A DNA stretch of 7,026 nt from Roseburia sp. (GCA_003483745.1 DMYD01000039.1:1-7026), one strand, 5' to 3'; numbered from the stretch's first letter, positions 1 through 6,247 are shown. The notes: generated by a model not told the origin, from the letters alone. Made by a program: numbers and translations.

Positions 1-59
1 CAAAGCCGGAGCTAATTTTCTTATTTTCGTACAACGGAACAAAAATTCCTCCGGCTTTG
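1..59. repeat. Long imperfect inverted repeat (hairpin) at the window edge
   Basis: Arms 1-11 (CAAAGCCGGAG) and 49-59 (CTCCGGCTTTG) are perfect reverse complements. After a small internal loop, 14-19 (AATTTT) pairs with 42-47 (AAAATT), and near the tip 25-30 can pair with 34-39 around a 3-base loop. Together they make one long, interrupted hairpin. There is no T-tract on the plus-strand exit side (base 60 onward). The minus-strand exit lies outside the window, so it may be the terminator of a neighbouring gene, a second terminator for the fru operon, or a dispersed palindromic element. The left boundary is unknown because the arm starts at base 1. Confidence 0.6.
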
Positions 60-147
60 CGCAAGATGCCACTCACAAACCTACGAAACACCATTTAGGT
101 GGGCGACGCATGCCCCAACAAACCAACATTTGATGAGATTTTTACAC
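60..147. other. Intergenic stretch without a recognisable gene
   Basis: Between the edge hairpin and the operon terminator no coding region is convincing. There are two short inverted repeats, ACCTA (79-83) with TAGGT (96-100) and GGGC (101-104) with GCCC (112-115). An open frame beginning with GTG at 99 runs into the antisense of ptsI, lacks a Shine-Dalgarno sequence and is not credible as a gene. The stretch could belong to a structured RNA or repeat element together with the hairpin at 1-59, but nothing here proves it. Confidence 0.35.
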
Positions 148-188
148 AAAAAACGGGCATAGCAGTAAAATTTCTACTGCATATGCCC
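148..188 (-). terminator. Intrinsic terminator of the fru-pts operon
   Basis: Read on the minus strand, beginning 17 bases after the ptsI stop codon, GGGCAT (183-188) and the inner arm GCAGTA (175-180) pair with TACTGC (162-167) and ATGCCC (155-160). The TA step between the arms also pairs, with one bulged base at 181. The stem of about 13 bp closes a loop of 7 bases (168-174) and is followed by one G and then six Ts (148-153). This is a textbook rho-independent terminator and marks the end of the operon. Confidence 0.93.
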
Positions 189-205
189 ATTTCCCTGATG
201 CACTT

Positions 206-1831
206 TTATTTCTCTGACAAATCCGTATTCCGTATCTTATCCCTGATCCGAAGGATCATGGACGGTGATACGGAAAGCTCATCAAACCCCATCCGAAGGA
301 ATGTCTCTGTGAGTGTCTCATCTGCTCCAAGCTCGCCGCAGATGCCTACCCAGCATCCTTCCTTATGTCCATTATCCACAACCATTTTTAACATCCGAAG
401 GACTGCTTCATGATGTGAATCATAAATATTATCCAGTTTCGGATTCTGCCTGTCGATTGCAAGTGTATATTGTGTCAGATCGTTTGTCCCGATCGAAAAG
501 AAATCAACTTCCTTCGCTAAAAGATCACTGATCATAACTGCCGCCGGTGTCTCGATCATAATACCGAGCTCCACATCCTTATACGGAATGCCGTCGGCAT
601 CGAGCCCTACTTTCACTTCTGCAATGATTTCTTTGATCTTTTTCACCTCATTTACGGAAATGATCATCGGGAACATGATCGCGATCGTTCCATAATAGCT
701 TGCGCGGTAAATTGCCCGGAGCTGTGTCTTAAAAATTTCAGTGCGGTCGAGACAGATCCGGATCGCACGGTAGCCCATTGCCGGATTTTCTTCTTTCTCA
801 AGTCCAAAATAACCGACCTGTTTATCTGCTCCGATATCAAGTGTACGGATAATAACTTTTTTACCTGCCATATTTTCCGCAACTGTTTTATATGCTGCAA
901 ACTGTGCTTCCTCCGTCGGGTAATCCTCCGACTCTAAATAAAGGAACTCACTCCGGAACAGTCCGATTCCACCCGCATCATTGGCAAGCACATTTGCCAC
1001 ATCGGAAACACCCCCGATATTGGCATAAAGATTGATCTTCGTTCCATCCTTTGTGATATTTTCCTTACCCTTTAATTCCTGAAGCAGACGTTTCTTCTGC
1101 TCATTTTCTTCTTTTAACTTCCGGTATTTGGCTTTCGTATCCTCATCCGGTTCTACGAAAAACTTTGCATCAAATCCATCCACAATACCGAACTGTCCGT
1201 CCACGCCCTCTTCCGGAAAATCAACGCCGATCAATGCCGGAATATTCATGGTTCTCGCTAAGATCGCTGTGTGGGAATTGGTAGAACCGTGACGTGTTAC
1301 AAAAGCAAGTACCTTTGATTTATCAAGCTGAACAGTCTCACTCGGCGCAAGATCATCCGCTAATAGGATAAACGGCTCATCACCGCTTAAACCTGCATCG
1401 CCGTTTCCCTGTAATATAGAGATCACACGGTTAGAGATATCTTTGACATCCGCCGCACGTTCCCTCATATAATCATCATCCATCGCAGCAAACATCTGCG
1501 CAAAATTATCTCCGGTGGAAGCAACTGCAAATTCTGCATTGACCTGCTGGGTTTCTATCATATTTGTGATCGACTCTACATAGTCGAGATCATCAAGCAT
1601 CATCTGGTGCATCTCAAAAATTGCCGCATTGACTTCACCGACTTCCCTGACTGCTTTTTCATAAAAAACGCCAAGCTGCCTTTTGGCTTCTTCTTTTGCA
1701 TCCTCAAAACGTTTTTTTTCTGCTTCTATATCCGTTATCTTTGTTCGCTTTACCGCGTTATCTGTCTTATGATAGACAGACAGTCTGCCCATGGCAATTC
1801 CGCCGAATACACTTTTTCCATGCAGTTCCAT
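206..1831 (-). CDS. ptsI: Phosphoenolpyruvate-protein phosphotransferase (PTS enzyme I)
   Basis: Cytoplasmic enzyme that autophosphorylates on histidine from phosphoenolpyruvate and passes the phosphate to HPr, the first step of every PTS. The 541-residue protein is slightly shorter than the roughly 570 residues of B. subtilis and E. coli enzyme I but has all expected parts. The N-terminal half carries the HPr-binding region and swivelling phosphohistidine domain, with active-site His187 in GSTNSHTAILAR (182-193). The C-terminal PEP-binding barrel shows GIGLFRSEFLYL (288-299), RTLDIGADK (329-337), LGIMIETPAA (422-431), FFSIGTNDLTQY (444-455) and GICGELGAD (496-504) with the catalytic Cys498. 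The phosphohistidine motif begins GSTNSH rather than the commoner GGxTSH, but the histidine is intact. An upstream ATG at 1846 is in frame but overlaps the ribosome binding site, so 1831 is the start. It is last in the operon, 69 bases after ptsH, and is followed by the terminator at 148-188. Confidence 0.96.
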   Translation of the reverse strand: MELHGKSVFGGIAMGRLSVYHKTDNAVKRTKITDIEAEKKRFEDAKEEAKRQLGVFYEKAVREVGEVNAAIFEMHQMMLDDLDYVESITNMIETQQVNAEFAVASTGDNFAQMFAAMDDDYMRERAADVKDISNRVISILQGNGDAGLSGDEPFILLADDLAPSETVQLDKSKVLAFVTRHGSTNSHTAILARTMNIPALIGVDFPEEGVDGQFGIVDGFDAKFFVEPDEDTKAKYRKLKEENEQKKRLLQELKGKENITKDGTKINLYANIGGVSDVANVLANDAGGIGLFRSEFLYLESEDYPTEEAQFAAYKTVAENMAGKKVIIRTLDIGADKQVGYFGLEKEENPAMGYRAIRICLDRTEIFKTQLRAIYRASYYGTIAIMFPMIISVNEVKKIKEIIAEVKVGLDADGIPYKDVELGIMIETPAAVMISDLLAKEVDFFSIGTNDLTQYTLAIDRQNPKLDNIYDSHHEAVLRMLKMVVDNGHKEGCWVGICGELGADETLTETFLRMGFDELSVSPSMILRIRDKIRNTDLSEK

Positions 1832-1838
1832 GCCTGTT

Positions 1839-1844
1839 ACCTCC
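1839..1844 (-). promoter_or_regulatory. Shine-Dalgarno of ptsI, deciding its start
   Basis: GGAGGT on the minus strand lies 7 bases before the ATG at 1831. The alternative in-frame ATG at 1844-1846 overlaps this element and has no ribosome binding site of its own, so the shorter reading is preferred. Confidence 0.85.
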
Positions 1845-1900
1845 ATTTTAGATTTTTATTCCCGTTTTTTTATCCACATAACTTCATTTTTTATAAATTT

Positions 1901-2158
1901 TTACAGATTTGCTTTCAAAAATGCCTCGATTGCAGCACTTGCTGCCTCTTCATTCTCTCCATCGGTGCAGACTGTGATCTCCTCGCCGCATTTTACACCA
2001 AGTCCCATAACTCCAAAAATACGTTTTGCGTCTACTGCTTTTCCATCTTTTGCAATGGTAATGCTGCATGGAAATGCGGCTGCTTCCTTTACAAGTGCTC
2101 CTGCCGGTCTTGCATGGATTCCCTCTTTGTCTGTGATCACGTATTTAAATTCTTTCAT
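1901..2158 (-). CDS. ptsH: HPr, PTS phosphocarrier protein (lacks regulatory Ser46)
   Basis: Small cytoplasmic phosphocarrier that takes phosphate from enzyme I and gives it to the IIA domain of FruA. At 85 residues it has normal HPr length and is a complete single domain. The active-site loop GIHARPAG (13-20) holds phosphorylatable His15 followed by the conserved Arg17. The region that in B. subtilis HPr reads KSIMGVMSLG, with Ser46 phosphorylated by HPr kinase, here reads KRIFGVMGLG (45-54). Position 46 is therefore Arg, and Ser52 is also replaced by Gly. The gene should work in phosphotransfer but not in classical Ser46-P/CcpA carbon catabolite control. An in-frame ATG 30 bases upstream would add ten residues unlike HPr; the start at 2158 has the proper Shine-Dalgarno. 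It lies 107 bases after fruA, across a hairpin, and 69 bases before ptsI. Confidence 0.95.
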   Translation of the reverse strand: MKEFKYVITDKEGIHARPAGALVKEAAAFPCSITIAKDGKAVDAKRIFGVMGLGVKCGEEITVCTDGENEEAASAAIEAFLKANL

Positions 2159-2164
2159 GATTTT

Positions 2165-2171
2165 CTCCTTT
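2165..2171 (-). promoter_or_regulatory. Shine-Dalgarno of ptsH, deciding its start
   Basis: AAAGGAG on the minus strand ends 6 bases before the ATG at 2158. It falls inside the longer reading that would start at 2188, which argues against that longer form. Confidence 0.85.
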
Positions 2172-2206
2172 CTTTGTACATAACACATTGTTTTATGATT
2201 ACATAT

Positions 2207-2243
2207 TCACAGGCTCTATATTGTTGCAACATAAAGCCTGTGA
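2207..2243 (-). other. Intercistronic hairpin between fruA and ptsH
   Basis: Nine-base arms TCACAGGCT (2235-2243 on the minus strand) and AGCCTGTGA (2207-2215) are perfectly complementary. Three further pairs form inside after one mismatch, and the apex contains the palindrome TGTTGCAACA (2222-2231). No U-tract follows; the next minus-strand bases are ATATGTAATC. This is therefore not a standard intrinsic terminator. It sits 22 bases after the fruA stop and 48 bases before the ptsH start. It most likely acts on mRNA, for example as a stabilising 3' end or a processing site that sets the ratio of FruA to HPr and enzyme I. That role is inference. Confidence 0.7.
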
Positions 2244-2265
2244 TTTTAATTGCCTTTTCCGTTTC

Positions 2266-4203
2266 CTATCTTTTTGATACATCCTTCTTTAAAAGTCCAA
2301 GGATCACGCATCCTACAACAGAACCAACTGCCAGTGATATGAGATATAACAGCGGATGGCCTACGGTTAAGAATACGAAGATTCCACCATGTGGTGCCAT
2401 TAATGTACAGCCAAATGCCATGGATAATGCTCCTGCAACTGCGGAACCAATGATACAGGATGGCAGCACACGCAATGGATCAGATGCTGCAAAAGGAATC
2501 GCTCCCTCTGAGATAAAGGAAAGTCCCATAACAATGTTTGTCGGTCCTGCTTTTCGCTCTTCTTCGGTAAATTTGTTTTTAAAGAACATGGTTGCAAGTG
2601 CGATTGCAAGCGGTGGAACCATTCCACCGACCATAACAGCTGCCATGATATTGTAATTGCCTGCTGCGATGGATGCGGTACCAAATACATATGCTGCTTT
2701 GTTTACCGGACCACCCATATCTACGGACATCATTCCGCCGAGCAGTGCGCCAAGCAGGATTGCCTTTGCACCATTCATGCTGTTTAATCCGTTGTTGATC
2801 ATAACATTTAATGCTCCGATCGGAGGCTCTACCACATAAGTCATGATCACTCCGATCAAAAAGATACCGATTACCGGATAGAGAAGCATTGGCTTGATAC
2901 CCTCTAAACCTTCCGGCAGTTTCTCAAACAGTTTCTTTAACAGACGTACCAGATAACCTGCAACAAAACCTGCAACAAGAGCTCCAAGGAATCCGGATGT
3001 TCCGTTTGCTGCGATTGCTCCGCCGACAAAACCGACCGCAAGACCAGGACGATCTGCAATACTCATTGCGATAAATCCGGCTAAAATCGGAAGCATAAAT
3101 CCGAATGCAACACCACCGATCGATTTAAACATTGCCGCCATCGGTGTGATCGTACCAAAGTTTGAACGCTCCTCAAATGGAAGGCTGTTTAAGTCAACTG
3201 CAAAACCATCGATCAGAAATGCGATCGCAATCAGGATACCACCGCCGATAACGAACGGTAACATATGGGAAACTCCATTCATCAGGTGTTTGTAAATCTG
3301 ATGTCCAACGCTGTCAGATTCTTCCTCACTGTCTGCTGCCTGACCGCTTCCCTTCGCCTGATACAGTGGAACATTGCCGTTTAACGCTCTGTCTAACAAT
3401 TCTTCCGCCTTACTGATTCCATCAGAAACCTTACACTGGATCACAGGTCTGCCTGCAAAACGATCCATCGGAACCTGTGTATCCGCTGCAACAATAATAC
3501 ATGCAGCCTCTGCAATTTCAGCTTTTGTCAATACATTTTTGGCACCGCCGGAACCTCTTGTCTCAACTTTCACACGGCATCCAAGCTCTTTCGCTTTTTT
3601 CTCAATATTTTCTGCCGCCATATAAGTATGTGCGATTCCGTTCGGGCATCCGGTCACAGCGAGGATCAGCTTTCCATTCTCTGTGTTTTTCTCCTCTGCC
3701 GCATTCTTTGTATCTACGCTGTTCTTTTTCTCTTCTTCGGCATCTTTCTCAGCTTCCGCGCGGTCGATCACACTTAAAAATTCCTCAACCGTCTTTGCAT
3801 TGCGAAGTCCGCTTGTAAAATTCTCATCCATCAGAAGAACAGATAACTTGCTAAGTACATCCAGATGTACGTTGTCTTCCGTATTTGGTGCTGCGATCAG
3901 GAAGATCAGGCTGACCTTTTCTCCATCTAATGCATCAAAATCCACCCCGTCTTTGATGACCATTGCTGCAAGACCAGGTTTGCTGACTGCATCTGACTTG
4001 CAATGTGGAATGGCGATTCCCTCACCAATTCCGGTTGTTCCTTCTTCCTCTCTGGCGTATACGCCCTTGCGGTACTTCTCAACATCGTTGATCTTTCCGC
4101 TCTTAACCATCAATGCAACCATTGCATCAAGGGCTTCGTCCTTTCCAGTGACTTTGCCATTTAAGTCAATACTCTCTACGGCAAGTAAATCCCTGATTTT
4201 CAT
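2266..4203 (-). CDS. fruA: Fructose-specific PTS enzyme IIABC (forms fructose 1-phosphate)
   Basis: Membrane transporter that imports fructose and phosphorylates it on C1 using phosphate from HPr. The 645 residues carry all three domains in the order A-B-C usual for Firmicutes FruA. IIA (about 1-148) has phospho-acceptor His67 in GEGIAIPHCKS. A charged Glu/Lys-rich linker (about 149-177) leads to IIB (about 178-275) with phospho-acceptor Cys186 in TGCPNGIAHTYMA. A second acidic linker (about 276-300) leads to IIC (about 300-640), with around nine hydrophobic segments and the fructose-family signatures DMGGPVNKAAYVFG (495-508), GLSFISEGAIPFA (560-572) and APHGGIFVF (603-611). Length is close to B. 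subtilis FruA and no domain is missing. The start has a strong AAGGAGG 8 bases upstream. It lies between fruK and ptsH, so the transporter, its kinase and its phosphate donors are co-expressed. Strict fructose specificity is inferred from domain order and the fruK neighbour. Confidence 0.96.
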   Translation of the reverse strand: MKIRDLLAVESIDLNGKVTGKDEALDAMVALMVKSGKINDVEKYRKGVYAREEEGTTGIGEGIAIPHCKSDAVSKPGLAAMVIKDGVDFDALDGEKVSLIFLIAAPNTEDNVHLDVLSKLSVLLMDENFTSGLRNAKTVEEFLSVIDRAEAEKDAEEEKKNSVDTKNAAEEKNTENGKLILAVTGCPNGIAHTYMAAENIEKKAKELGCRVKVETRGSGGAKNVLTKAEIAEAACIIVAADTQVPMDRFAGRPVIQCKVSDGISKAEELLDRALNGNVPLYQAKGSGQAADSEEESDSVGHQIYKHLMNGVSHMLPFVIGGGILIAIAFLIDGFAVDLNSLPFEERSNFGTITPMAAMFKSIGGVAFGFMLPILAGFIAMSIADRPGLAVGFVGGAIAANGTSGFLGALVAGFVAGYLVRLLKKLFEKLPEGLEGIKPMLLYPVIGIFLIGVIMTYVVEPPIGALNVMINNGLNSMNGAKAILLGALLGGMMSVDMGGPVNKAAYVFGTASIAAGNYNIMAAVMVGGMVPPLAIALATMFFKNKFTEEERKAGPTNIVMGLSFISEGAIPFAASDPLRVLPSCIIGSAVAGALSMAFGCTLMAPHGGIFVFLTVGHPLLYLISLAVGSVVGCVILGLLKKDVSKR

Positions 4204-4218
4204 GCTTAAATCCTCCTT

Positions 4219-4235
4219 GTTTTGCGGAGCAAAAT
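4219..4235 (-). other. Small hairpin abutting the fruA Shine-Dalgarno
   Basis: On the minus strand TTTTGC (4229-4234) and GCAAAA (4220-4225) form a perfect 6-bp stem with a TCC loop, extendable by one wobble pair at 4219/4235. The stem ends directly against the AAGGAGG of fruA (4212-4218). It could modulate ribosome access in the 69-base fruK-fruA spacer, or it may be neutral. Confidence 0.45.
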
Positions 4236-4272
4236 GCGACTGCCCTTGCAGGAGCAGAGGATTTTACTCCTC

Positions 4273-5190
4273 CTACTTAAATATACCTTTGTTTTTATCT
4301 AAAAGCGCCAAAACTTCCGGTTCTGTTGCCAGTTCCTCGGAAAATGCCGATGCGCTTCCAGTACAAACCCCCATCTGAAAAGCTTCTTTATAGCTTCCAG
4401 TCTTTAAATAACCTGTTACAAATCCGGCCACCATGGAGTCCCCGGCGCCAACTGAATTGACAACCTTACCCTTTGGTGCCTCCGCCAGAAAGACACTGCC
4501 ATCTTCGGCAACCAGCACTGCTCCGTCGCCAGCCATGGAAACGAGGACATTTCTTGCACCCTTTTCCTGCATCTTCTTTGCGTAAGTGATAACGTCTTCT
4601 TTTTCTGTTATTTTCACACCGAAAATCTCACCAAGTTCATGATTATTCGGTTTAATTAAAAATGGATGATACTGTAATACATTTACGAGCAGATCCCTTG
4701 TCGCATCTACAACAATCTTTAAATCCTTATCTGCGAGATATTTCATGATATCCATGTAGATGGTCTGCGGCATCACATCCGGGATACTTCCCGCCATAAC
4801 TAAAACATCCCCATCCGAAAGACGGTCCAGTTTTTCATAAAGCATTTTTATGTCAGCTTCCGATATCGCCGGTCCCTGTCCGTTGATCTCGCTCTCCTCA
4901 TCAGAACGCATTTTTACGTTGATTCTTGTCATTCCTTCTTTTACCGGGATAAAATCCGCACAGATTCCTTTTTCCCTGATCAGACGTTCCAGTTCGTTTC
5001 CTGTAAATCCGGCATAAAAACCAAGCGCCGTGTTTTCCAGTCCAAGATTTTTTAACACCATGGATACATTGATTCCTTTTCCACCCGGAAAAATCTTCTC
5101 CTCTGACGTCCGGTTGACCATTCCGCTGGTAAAATGCGGAACTGTCACAATGTAGTCCAGTGATGGATTAAATGTGACGGTGTAAATCAT
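4273..5190 (-). CDS. fruK: 1-Phosphofructokinase (PfkB family)
   Basis: Cytoplasmic kinase that converts fructose 1-phosphate, the product of FruA, plus ATP into fructose 1,6-bisphosphate, feeding glycolysis. The 305-residue protein has the ribokinase/PfkB fold markers in order. These are the substrate-site start TFNPSLDY (6-13), the glycine-rich PGGKGINV (35-42), AGSIP (133-137), the KPNNHE segment (180-185), and the C-terminal NSVGAGDSMVAGF (245-257) with the anion hole and predicted catalytic base Asp251. Length is normal for the family. The ATG at 5190 has GGGAG about 9 bases upstream. It lies 57 bases after fruR and 69 bases before fruA. Sequence alone would also allow tagatose-6-phosphate kinase (LacC-like), but placement beside fruA makes 1-phosphofructokinase far more likely. 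Confidence 0.95.
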   Translation of the reverse strand: MIYTVTFNPSLDYIVTVPHFTSGMVNRTSEEKIFPGGKGINVSMVLKNLGLENTALGFYAGFTGNELERLIREKGICADFIPVKEGMTRINVKMRSDEESEINGQGPAISEADIKMLYEKLDRLSDGDVLVMAGSIPDVMPQTIYMDIMKYLADKDLKIVVDATRDLLVNVLQYHPFLIKPNNHELGEIFGVKITEKEDVITYAKKMQEKGARNVLVSMAGDGAVLVAEDGSVFLAEAPKGKVVNSVGAGDSMVAGFVTGYLKTGSYKEAFQMGVCTGSASAFSEELATEPEVLALLDKNKGIFK

Positions 5191-5247
5191 TTTTTATATC
5201 TCCCTTCTGTATTTCCTGCTCTCTGATTTTGCAGGCTTTCTATCTTT

Positions 5248-5991
5248 TTATATCTCGATCACGTTTTTACATTTACGGTAGGCAGGCTTTGTAAGACCTG
5301 TCGTGATAACCTTAGCACTCTCAAATGGAGCAAATGTCACACTCGATATCTGATTAAACTTACTATCATCTGCTAAGATATAACACTCTCTGCAGTTTTC
5401 CATGGACCGTTTTTTTACGAGTGCCTCCTTAAGCTCCGGCGTGGACAGTCCACGCTGCATGCTGATTCCGTTTGCTCCCCAGAATCCTTTTGTAAAATTA
5501 TATTTTTCAACCGAAGAAACTGCTTCCTCACCAACGATTGCCTCTGTCACCGCTTTAAATTCGCCGCCGAGGATATACACGGTACATCCCTTCTGCGCAA
5601 GCTTTTTGGCATGAGTGATTGCATTTGTCACAAACACTGCCTGTCTGGTCGTAATAAAATCAATCATCAGATCTGTCGTTGTACCGGCATCAATGTAAAC
5701 AAAATCTCCAGGTTCGATCAGGCTCGCCGCATATTTGGCAATCTTTTCTTTTGCTCCCTTATTCCGTTCCTTACGCTGCATGACTTCATCATCCTCAGTA
5801 CTGTATGAGGTGTTTTTTAAAATTGCACCACCATGTACTTTGATGAGCTGGCCATTTGCATCAAGAGTATTCAAATCTCTACGGATCGTTGACTCTGATG
5901 CGTCCAGTTCCGTCATAAGCTGCTGAACGGTCACGCTTCCCATACTTTCTAGTATGGATAAAATTCTTGTAAATCTTTCCTCCGTCAGCAT
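5248..5991 (-). CDS. fruR: DeoR-family transcriptional regulator of the fru operon
   Basis: Cytoplasmic DNA-binding regulator, predicted to repress this operon and to release DNA when a sugar phosphate binds, probably fructose 1-phosphate or fructose 1,6-bisphosphate. The 247-residue protein has normal DeoR length. The N-terminal winged helix-turn-helix covers about 1-55, with the family signature ASESTIRRDLNTLD (31-44) and the wing KVHGGAI (51-57). The C-terminal effector domain, related to ribose-5-phosphate isomerase folds, shows IDAGTTT (100-106), VTNAITHAKKL (121-131), ILGGEF (140-145) and a late LADDSKF (206-212). An in-frame ATG at 6015 would add eight residues but has no ribosome binding site; the ATG at 5991 has GGAGG 7 bases upstream. 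It is first in the operon, so it is probably autoregulated through the repeats at 6005-6110. Its effector is inferred, not seen. Confidence 0.93.
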   Translation of the reverse strand: MLTEERFTRILSILESMGSVTVQQLMTELDASESTIRRDLNTLDANGQLIKVHGGAILKNTSYSTEDDEVMQRKERNKGAKEKIAKYAASLIEPGDFVYIDAGTTTDLMIDFITTRQAVFVTNAITHAKKLAQKGCTVYILGGEFKAVTEAIVGEEAVSSVEKYNFTKGFWGANGISMQRGLSTPELKEALVKKRSMENCRECYILADDSKFNQISSVTFAPFESAKVITTGLTKPAYRKCKNVIEI

Positions 5992-5998
5992 TTTTCTT

Positions 5999-6003
5999 CC
6001 TCC
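5999..6003 (-). promoter_or_regulatory. Shine-Dalgarno of fruR, deciding its start
   Basis: GGAGG on the minus strand, 7 bases before the ATG at 5991. It lies inside the longer reading from 6015, supporting the shorter protein. The repeat array at 6005-6034 ends one base upstream of it. Confidence 0.85.
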
Positions 6004-6004
6004 A

Positions 6005-6034
6005 ATTTCATTCACAATCGTTCAAATTCGTTCA
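6005..6034 (-). promoter_or_regulatory. Probable FruR operator, downstream array of three decamers
   Basis: Three adjoining 10-bp direct repeats on the minus strand: TGAACGAATT (6025-6034), TGAACGATTG (6015-6024) and TGAATGAAAT (6005-6014). They lie in the predicted 5' leader, between the expected transcription start near 6042 and the fruR Shine-Dalgarno. They share the pattern TGAnnGA with the upstream array. DeoR-family sugar repressors commonly use direct or tandem repeats. Assignment to FruR is inferred from family and position. Confidence 0.65.
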
Positions 6035-6048
6035 TCTTTGATAGTTTT

Positions 6049-6077
6049 ATTATATGATCACATTCCGTCACAGTCAA
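6049..6077 (-). promoter_or_regulatory. Sigma-A type promoter of the fru-pts operon
   Basis: On the minus strand, -35 TTGACT (6072-6077) and -10 TATAAT (6049-6054) are separated by exactly 17 bases (6055-6071). The -10 is perfect and the -35 has five of six consensus bases. The expected start is near 6042, giving a leader of about 50 bases before fruR. Both elements sit within the repeat ladder, so a bound repressor would occlude RNA polymerase. Confidence 0.88.
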
Positions 6078-6110
6078 TCAAAATCCGTCAAAATCATTCA
6101 CAAAAATTCA
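6051..6110 (-). promoter_or_regulatory. Probable FruR operator, upstream array of six decamers
   Basis: Six consecutive 10-base units on the minus strand each begin with TGA: TGAATTTTTG, TGAATGATTT, TGACGGATTT, TGATTGACTG, TGACGGAATG and TGATCATATA, in order from 6110 to 6051. Units two to five fit TGAnnGAnTK; the first and last are looser. The -35 box lies inside the fourth unit and the -10 overlaps the last. A ten-base period places each unit on about the same face of the helix, suiting cooperative binding by an oligomeric DeoR-family repressor. Confidence 0.65.
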
Positions 6111-6132
6111 TTTTAAAAATTGTGAAAAATGC

Positions 6133-6199
6133 AAAAAAAGACTGCCGAAAGAATGTCTCCTGTTTCCCCGACAGGATATCATTTCTTACGACAGTCTTT
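6133..6199 (-). terminator. Compound intrinsic terminator after the phosphatase gene
   Basis: On the minus strand AAAGACTG (6192-6199) pairs with CAGTCTTT (6137-6144), and the exit side runs into a tract of seven Ts (6133-6139). Inside the stem, AAGAAATG pairs with CATTCTT with one bulge, and TCCTGT (6171-6176) pairs with ACAGGA (6158-6163) around a C/G-rich loop. The whole forms one long interrupted hairpin. It begins 74 bases after the phosphatase stop and should insulate that gene from the fru promoter. The plus-strand side has a weaker T-rich exit (6197-6207), so some two-way activity is possible. Confidence 0.8.
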
Positions 6200-6212
6200 G
6201 TATTTTTGATCT

Positions 6213-6226
6213 GATTCATACGAATC
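6213..6226. other. Short perfect hairpin GATTC-ATAC-GAATC
   Basis: Five-base arms 6213-6217 and 6222-6226 around a 4-base loop, within the 3' untranslated region of the phosphatase gene. No U-tract follows. Function unknown; possibly fortuitous. Confidence 0.3.
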
Positions 6227-6247
6227 GCAGCTCTTTCACACTGTTTT

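Noticed and set aside
99..413. Plus-strand frame beginning with GTG and reading into the ptsI antisense
   Set aside because: No Shine-Dalgarno, no domain, it passes through the operon terminator stem, and most of it opposes the conserved ptsI C-terminus.
2159..2265. Possible internal promoter for ptsHI in the fruA-ptsH spacer
   Set aside because: Only poor -10 matches (such as TATGTA with a TTGCAA at 18 bases) were found, not enough to call a promoter.
1607..2656. Plus-strand open frame of 349 codons across ptsI, ptsH and fruA
   Set aside because: It is antisense to three well supported genes, its composition is rich in Phe, Cys, Ser and His as expected of a shadow frame, and it has no ribosome binding site or recognisable domain.
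6053..6070. CRP-like TGTGA spaced sequence in the fru promoter
   Set aside because: The TGTGA units are better explained by the 10-base repeat ladder, and CRP/cAMP control is not expected in this group.
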